Shown here in pieces: positions 20,251-23,593 of a stretch of DNA of 23,593 nucleotides. Source of the DNA: Actinomycetes bacterium. Lineage in GTDB: Bacteria > Actinomycetota > Actinomycetes > Actinomycetales > Microbacteriaceae. The DNA is taken from the NCBI GenBank assembly GCA_023386365.1, contig JAEWJX010000111.1, positions 1-23,593 of the forward strand. The letters are read 5' to 3'. A model generated the notes under the pieces. It made no database searches, was not told where the DNA came from, and saw nothing but the letters and a program-made list of their open reading frames with translations. The first letter of the stretch is position 1; each line of letters starts with the position of its first letter. Position numbers and translations under genes: made by a program.

Positions 20251-21747
20251 GTGCACCCACCCGTCCCCCCGACCCGCGTCACCGCGGTAGCCGGCCCCCC
20301 GCTCGCTGTGGCGGACCCCCGGCTGTTCGGCTCCTTCGTCGAGCACCTGGGACGCGGCGTGTACGGCGGCATCTACGAGCCGAGCCACCCCACCGCGACC
20401 GCCGACGGATTCCGGGGCGACGTGCTCGAGCTGGTGCGCGAGCTCGGCGTGACCGTGGTGCGGTACCCGGGAGGCAACTTCGTCTCGGGCTACGACTGGC
20501 GCGACGGGATCGGGCCGCGCGAACAGCGCCCCCGTCGCCTCGACCTCGCCTGGAAGTCGATCGAGACCAACGAGTTCGGCACCGACGAGTTCATCTCCTG
20601 GTGCCGGGCGGCCGGGGTCGAACCGATGCTCGCCGTCAACCTCGGTCTCGGCGACATCACCTCGATGCTCCACCTCGTCGAATACGCCAACCACCCGAGC
20701 GGAACGACGCTCTCCGACGAACGCATCCGGAACGGATCCGAGCAGCCCCACGACGTGCGCCTGTGGTGTCTCGGCAACGAACTCGACGGGCCCTGGCAGC
20801 TCGGCCACCGCACGGCGGAGGCGTACGCCGACCTCGCCGCGTCGGCCGCGACGGCCCTGCGGATGCTCGACGACGACCTCGAACTGGTGGCCGTCGGCAG
20901 CTCGAACGCGCAGATGCCCACCTTCGGCGACTGGGAACGCACCGTGCTCGCCCGCACAGTCGGCCTCGTCGACTACCTCTCGTGCCACATCTACTTCTAC
21001 GACGACGGCGACCTGACCGCCTTCCTCGACTCGTCGCGCGTGCTCGACGGGTTCCTCGACGAGATCGCCGGGTTCATCCGCGACGCGCGCGCCGCCGACG
21101 AGGCCGCCCGCGACGTGCGCATCAGCCTCGACGAGTGGAACGTCTGGAACTACCGCGCCTACGACGACCTGAAGCCGTCGCGCGGCTTCGAGCATGCGCC
21201 GCGCATCCTCGAGGACCAGTACACGCTCGCCGACGCGGTGGTCGTGGGAACCCTGCTGCAAAGCATCCTGGCGCACGCCGACGTCGTGTCGATCGCCGCG
21301 ATGGCGCAACTCGTGAACGTCATCGGTGCCATCCGCGCCGAAGCGGGGGCTCCCGCCTGGCGCCAGGCCACCTTCTACCCGTTCGCGCAGGTGGCGCGCA
21401 GCGCCGGCCACACCGTGCACACGGTCGAGGCGCCGGTCGGGTCGCCCGTGTCGGTGAGCGTCACCCGCAGTCCCGACGGCGCCGAGGTGCTGGTGCATCT
21501 GGCGAACCGTTCGACGGATGCCGCGACCACGATCGAGGTCGATCTGGCGGCGGTCGCGTGCGTCGGTATCGAGGCCGCCGAGGTGCTCGCGCACGACGAC
21601 CCGCACGCCGTGAACACCCAACAGGATCCGCTCGCCGTCGCGCCGCGGCCCCTCGACGCGACGCTCGACGGAACACTGCTGCGGGTCGAGTTGCCGCCCG
21701 TATCATGGGCCGGTATCCGACTGGCGAGCCGACCGAACGGGGGGTGA
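20251..21747 (+). CDS. abfA: GH51 alpha-L-arabinofuranosidase
   Basis: Retaining glycosidase that removes terminal alpha-L-arabinofuranosyl units from arabinan or arabinoxylan fragments; 498 residues. It has FGSFVEHLGRGVYGGIYEP at the N-terminus and VRYPGGNFVSGYDWRDGIGP, both family hallmarks. The acid/base is Glu177 in CLGNELDGPWQ and the nucleophile is Glu295 in SLDEWNVWN. The C-terminal beta domain begins after FYPFAQVARSAGHTV. No signal peptide is present, so it acts in the cytoplasm on imported oligosaccharides, matching the divergent importer. The start is GTG five bases after GGAG. Regulation through the adjacent operator by the following LacI-type gene is likely. Confidence 0.96.
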   Translation: MHPPVPPTRVTAVAGPPLAVADPRLFGSFVEHLGRGVYGGIYEPSHPTATADGFRGDVLELVRELGVTVVRYPGGNFVSGYDWRDGIGPREQRPRRLDLAWKSIETNEFGTDEFISWCRAAGVEPMLAVNLGLGDITSMLHLVEYANHPSGTTLSDERIRNGSEQPHDVRLWCLGNELDGPWQLGHRTAEAYADLAASAATALRMLDDDLELVAVGSSNAQMPTFGDWERTVLARTVGLVDYLSCHIYFYDDGDLTAFLDSSRVLDGFLDEIAGFIRDARAADEAARDVRISLDEWNVWNYRAYDDLKPSRGFEHAPRILEDQYTLADAVVVGTLLQSILAHADVVSIAAMAQLVNVIGAIRAEAGAPAWRQATFYPFAQVARSAGHTVHTVEAPVGSPVSVSVTRSPDGAEVLVHLANRSTDAATTIEVDLAAVACVGIEAAEVLAHDDPHAVNTQQDPLAVAPRPLDATLDGTLLRVELPPVSWAGIRLASRPNGG

Positions 21748-21750
21748 CGC

Positions 21751-22767
21751 GTGACCGAGAAGGTGTCGAACGTGACCATGGCCGACGTCGGTGCGCGGGC
21801 CGGTGTCACCGCCCGCACGGTGTCGAACGTGCTCTCCGGCAGCACCGCGGTGCGCCCCGAGACCCGCGAGCGGGTGCTGCGGGCCGTCGACGACCTCGGC
21901 TACCGCATGAACACCGCCGCACGCAGCCTGAAGACCGGCCGCACCGGCACCATCACGCTCGCGATCCCCGAACTCGGCATCGACTACTTCTCCGACCTCG
22001 CCCAGCGCATCATGACCGAGTCGGAGCGCCACGGTTGGGCCGTGGTGATCGAGCAGACGGGCGCTCGACGTGAGACCGAACTCGCGATCCTGTCGGGTGC
22101 GCTGCGCCGACACTCCGACGGCCTCATCTTCCAGCCTCACGCCCTCGGACCCGGCGACGAGCGCTACCTCACCGGCAACGATCGCCTCGTCATCCTCGGC
22201 GACCGCATCTTCAACGGGCCCGTCGACCATGTGGCGATGGCGAACACGGAGGCCGCCCGCACCGCCACCCGCTACCTCGTCGATCGGGGCCGCACCCGGA
22301 TCGCCGCCATCGGATCGAACCCGCGCGTCAACACGGTCAGCGCGGCGAGCCTGCGTCTGCAGGGGTACCTGCAGGCTCTCGACGACGCCGGCCTCCCGGT
22401 CGTCGACGAGCGCGTGGTGGTCGCCGAGGAGTGGCACCTGCGCGACGGCGCGGCCGCGATGACGCACCTGCTGAACCTCCCCGAGCGTCCGGATGCGGTG
22501 TTCTGCTTCAACGACACGCTGGCCATCGGCGCGCTGCACGCGATCGCGATGGCGGGGCTGCGGGTTCCGGAGGACATCGCCGTCGTCGGTTTCGACAACG
22601 TGCCCGCGGCGCAGTACGCCTACCCGCCGCTCACGACGATCGAACCGGGAACCGACCAGATCGCCAAGCACGCCGTCGACCTGCTCGCGGCACGCATCAG
22701 CGGCCGCACCGACCCGCCGCGCGAGATCATCACCGACTGCTCCCTGGTGGTGCGCCGCTCGGCGTGA
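21751..22767 (+). CDS. LacI-family transcriptional regulator of the arabinoside locus
   Basis: Repressor of 338 residues. The N-terminal HTH (about 8-28) reads VTMADVGARAGVTARTVSNVLSG, followed by the hinge helix NTAARSLKTGRTGTI that inserts into the central CG of the operator. The periplasmic-binding-like sensor domain (about 67-338) has the usual PDAVFCFNDTLAIGAL and IAVVGFDNVPAAQYAYPPLTTI stretches. It follows abfA by three bases, so it shares the abfA promoter and would autoregulate. Likely inducers are arabinose or arabino-oligosaccharides; this comes from context, not from binding-pocket residues. Confidence 0.95.
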   Translation: MTEKVSNVTMADVGARAGVTARTVSNVLSGSTAVRPETRERVLRAVDDLGYRMNTAARSLKTGRTGTITLAIPELGIDYFSDLAQRIMTESERHGWAVVIEQTGARRETELAILSGALRRHSDGLIFQPHALGPGDERYLTGNDRLVILGDRIFNGPVDHVAMANTEAARTATRYLVDRGRTRIAAIGSNPRVNTVSAASLRLQGYLQALDDAGLPVVDERVVVAEEWHLRDGAAAMTHLLNLPERPDAVFCFNDTLAIGALHAIAMAGLRVPEDIAVVGFDNVPAAQYAYPPLTTIEPGTDQIAKHAVDLLAARISGRTDPPREIITDCSLVVRRSA

Positions 22768-22789
22768 ACGGTGCGGGTGGCGCCGGTCC

Positions 22790-22795
22790 TAGGGT
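22790..22795 (+). promoter_or_regulatory. -10 box of the AfsR-like gene, probably leaderless (TAGGGT)
   Basis: TAGGGT ends six bases before the GTG at 22802, placing the transcription start at the start codon. It shares this geometry with the boxes at 7475, 12687 and 14682. Only a weak TGAACG lies where a -35 might be. Confidence 0.5.
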
Positions 22796-22801
22796 TGACG
22801 G

Positions 22802-23593
22802 GTGCGCATCCGGATCCTCGGCGGCTGGACCGTCGAGCACGACGGCGCGGTCGTCGACGTCGTGGGCGACCGGCAGCGCGCCCTGCTGTTCCGGCTCGCC
22901 CTCGACCCTCAGACGCACGTCGGATACCGCGCGCTCGCTGAAGACCTCTGGCCCGACGACCTTCCCGAGAACCCTCGAGCCTCGCTGCAGTCCTTGGTCT
23001 CCCGACTGCGCACGCAACTCCCGGTCGAGGTCGTCGCGTCCACGCCCGGCGGGTACCGACTCGAGTTGCCGCGCGACGCCGTCGACGCGGTCGCGTTCCA
23101 GGATCTGGTGGCCGCGGCCTCCGCCGCCGAGGACCCGGATGCGGCCGGCCTGCTCGCCGCGCAGGCCCTCGAACTGTGGGGTGGGGAGCCGTGGACCCCG
23201 GATGCCGGCTACGACTGGCTGGAACGAGACCTGGCCCGCGATCACGCGGCGGTGCGTGCGTTCGCGACGCGGGCGGCGGAGCGACCGGTCGTGCGGGTTC
23301 CCGCGCCCCTGACCGAACTCGTCGGGCGACAGAGCGAGCTGCAGCGCGTGGGGGAGCAGTTGGCGCTCTCGCGCCTCGTGACCATCCTCGGACCCGGCGG
23401 GGCGGGCAAGACCCGTCTGGCCATCGAAGCCGCCCAGGCGAGACCCACGGCTGTGCTCGTCGAACTCGCCCCCGCCGGCCCGGAGGAGGTCTGGCAGGCG
23501 GTGCTCGGCGCGCTCGGGCGCGACCTCCGCACCGACACCGCATCCGCACCGACCGGCGTGCGGGCGCGGGGGGGGGGCGGCCGCCCCGGGCGG
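22802..23593 (+). CDS. AfsR/SARP-like regulator with P-loop domain (partial)
   Basis: The frame stays open from the GTG at 22802 to the window end (264 codons, no stop), so the gene is cut at its 3' end. It begins MRIRILGGWTVEHDG, a winged-helix (Trans_reg_C) domain to about residue 90 with ASLQSLVSRLRTQLP and a GGYRLE wing. A short BTAD-like stretch follows (ALELWGGEPWTPDAGYDWLERDLARDHAAVRA). It then passes directly to VPAPLTELVGRQSEL and the Walker A GPGGAGKTR (residues 197-205) of an NB-ARC/STAND ATPase. In AfsR-type proteins the BTAD helical part is usually about 100 residues longer. Target genes are unknown. The last residues (RARGGGGRPGR) come from a doubtful G/C-only end. Confidence 0.8.
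   Translation, partial: MRIRILGGWTVEHDGAVVDVVGDRQRALLFRLALDPQTHVGYRALAEDLWPDDLPENPRASLQSLVSRLRTQLPVEVVASTPGGYRLELPRDAVDAVAFQDLVAAASAAEDPDAAGLLAAQALELWGGEPWTPDAGYDWLERDLARDHAAVRAFATRAAERPVVRVPAPLTELVGRQSELQRVGEQLALSRLVTILGPGGAGKTRLAIEAAQARPTAVLVELAPAGPEEVWQAVLGALGRDLRTDTASAPTGVRARGGGGRPGR
23560..23593. other. G/C-only window end with a G10 run
   Basis: No A or T occurs after 23559, and 23568-23577 is a run of ten G followed by short G/C palindromes. In the coding frame this adds a Gly/Arg tail that does not fit the NB-ARC fold expected here. It is more likely a poorly resolved contig end than biology. Confidence 0.5.

Noticed and set aside
20235..22073. A 612-codon plus-strand frame overlapping abfA and the regulator gene
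   Set aside because: Low-complexity Arg-rich product; the overlapping frame encodes an intact GH51 enzyme with both catalytic glutamates.
1..23593. CRISPR array, tRNA or rRNA genes
   Set aside because: No regularly spaced repeats, no tRNA-like cloverleaf and no rRNA sequence noticed on reading both strands; small structured RNAs could still be missed without a covariance search.

Overview
The window is about 70% G+C by eye, uses GTG and TTG starts freely, and is densely packed with genes that often overlap by 1-8 bases. Gene content and protein style (DnaJ2-type chaperone with hrcA, hrcA/rsmE/HIT/phoH/ybeY/CNNM/era order, sugar importer without its own ATPase, TANNNT promoters close to the start codon) point to an actinobacterium, most likely a member of the Microbacteriaceae such as Microbacterium. 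This assignment rests on recognition, not on a database search.

Region 1 (1-4203) starts with a small DUF4870 membrane protein on the minus strand. The plus-strand heat-shock operon hrcA-dnaJ-rsmE follows, with a good CIRCE operator and -10 box before hrcA, and then a gene of the APH(3')-like kinase family. Region 2 (4176-7356, minus strand) is a five-gene surface-protein operon: three secreted proteins with SipW-type signal peptides, an archaeal/ER-type signal peptidase (SipW) and a small Sec-exported protein with a C-terminal membrane anchor. It interrupts the otherwise conserved run rsmE-HIT-phoH-ybeY-CNNM-era and is the best candidate here for a poorly described system, a TasA/camelysin-like extracellular fibre or surface layer. 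Region 3 (7487-11550) resumes the housekeeping run: HIT protein, PhoH ATPase, YbeY RNase, CNNM-type membrane protein and Era GTPase.

Region 4 (11551-12640) is a single AbiEi/DUF559-like nuclease gene bracketed by three copies of a short palindrome-like repeat (core CGAGATG-CA), two of them facing each other just after era and the third just past the nuclease gene. Region 5 (12700-16889) is a NarL-type two-component system followed by a MacB-like ATPase and its FtsX-type permease, probably a signal-induced export or peptide-defence module. A 15-bp perfect stem-loop closes it and also serves the convergent operon that follows.

Region 6 (16945-22767) is an arabinoside utilisation locus. A lipoprotein binding protein and two permeases run leftward; a GH51 alpha-L-arabinofuranosidase and a LacI-family regulator run rightward. 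Two matching LacI-type operators (TTCATCGATGAA and TTTCACCGATGAAA) sit in the divergent promoter region. Region 7 (22802-23593) is the start of an AfsR/SARP-like regulator with an unusually short BTAD region and a P-loop, cut by the window edge. The last 34 bases are only G and C with a run of ten G, which looks like a doubtful sequence end.
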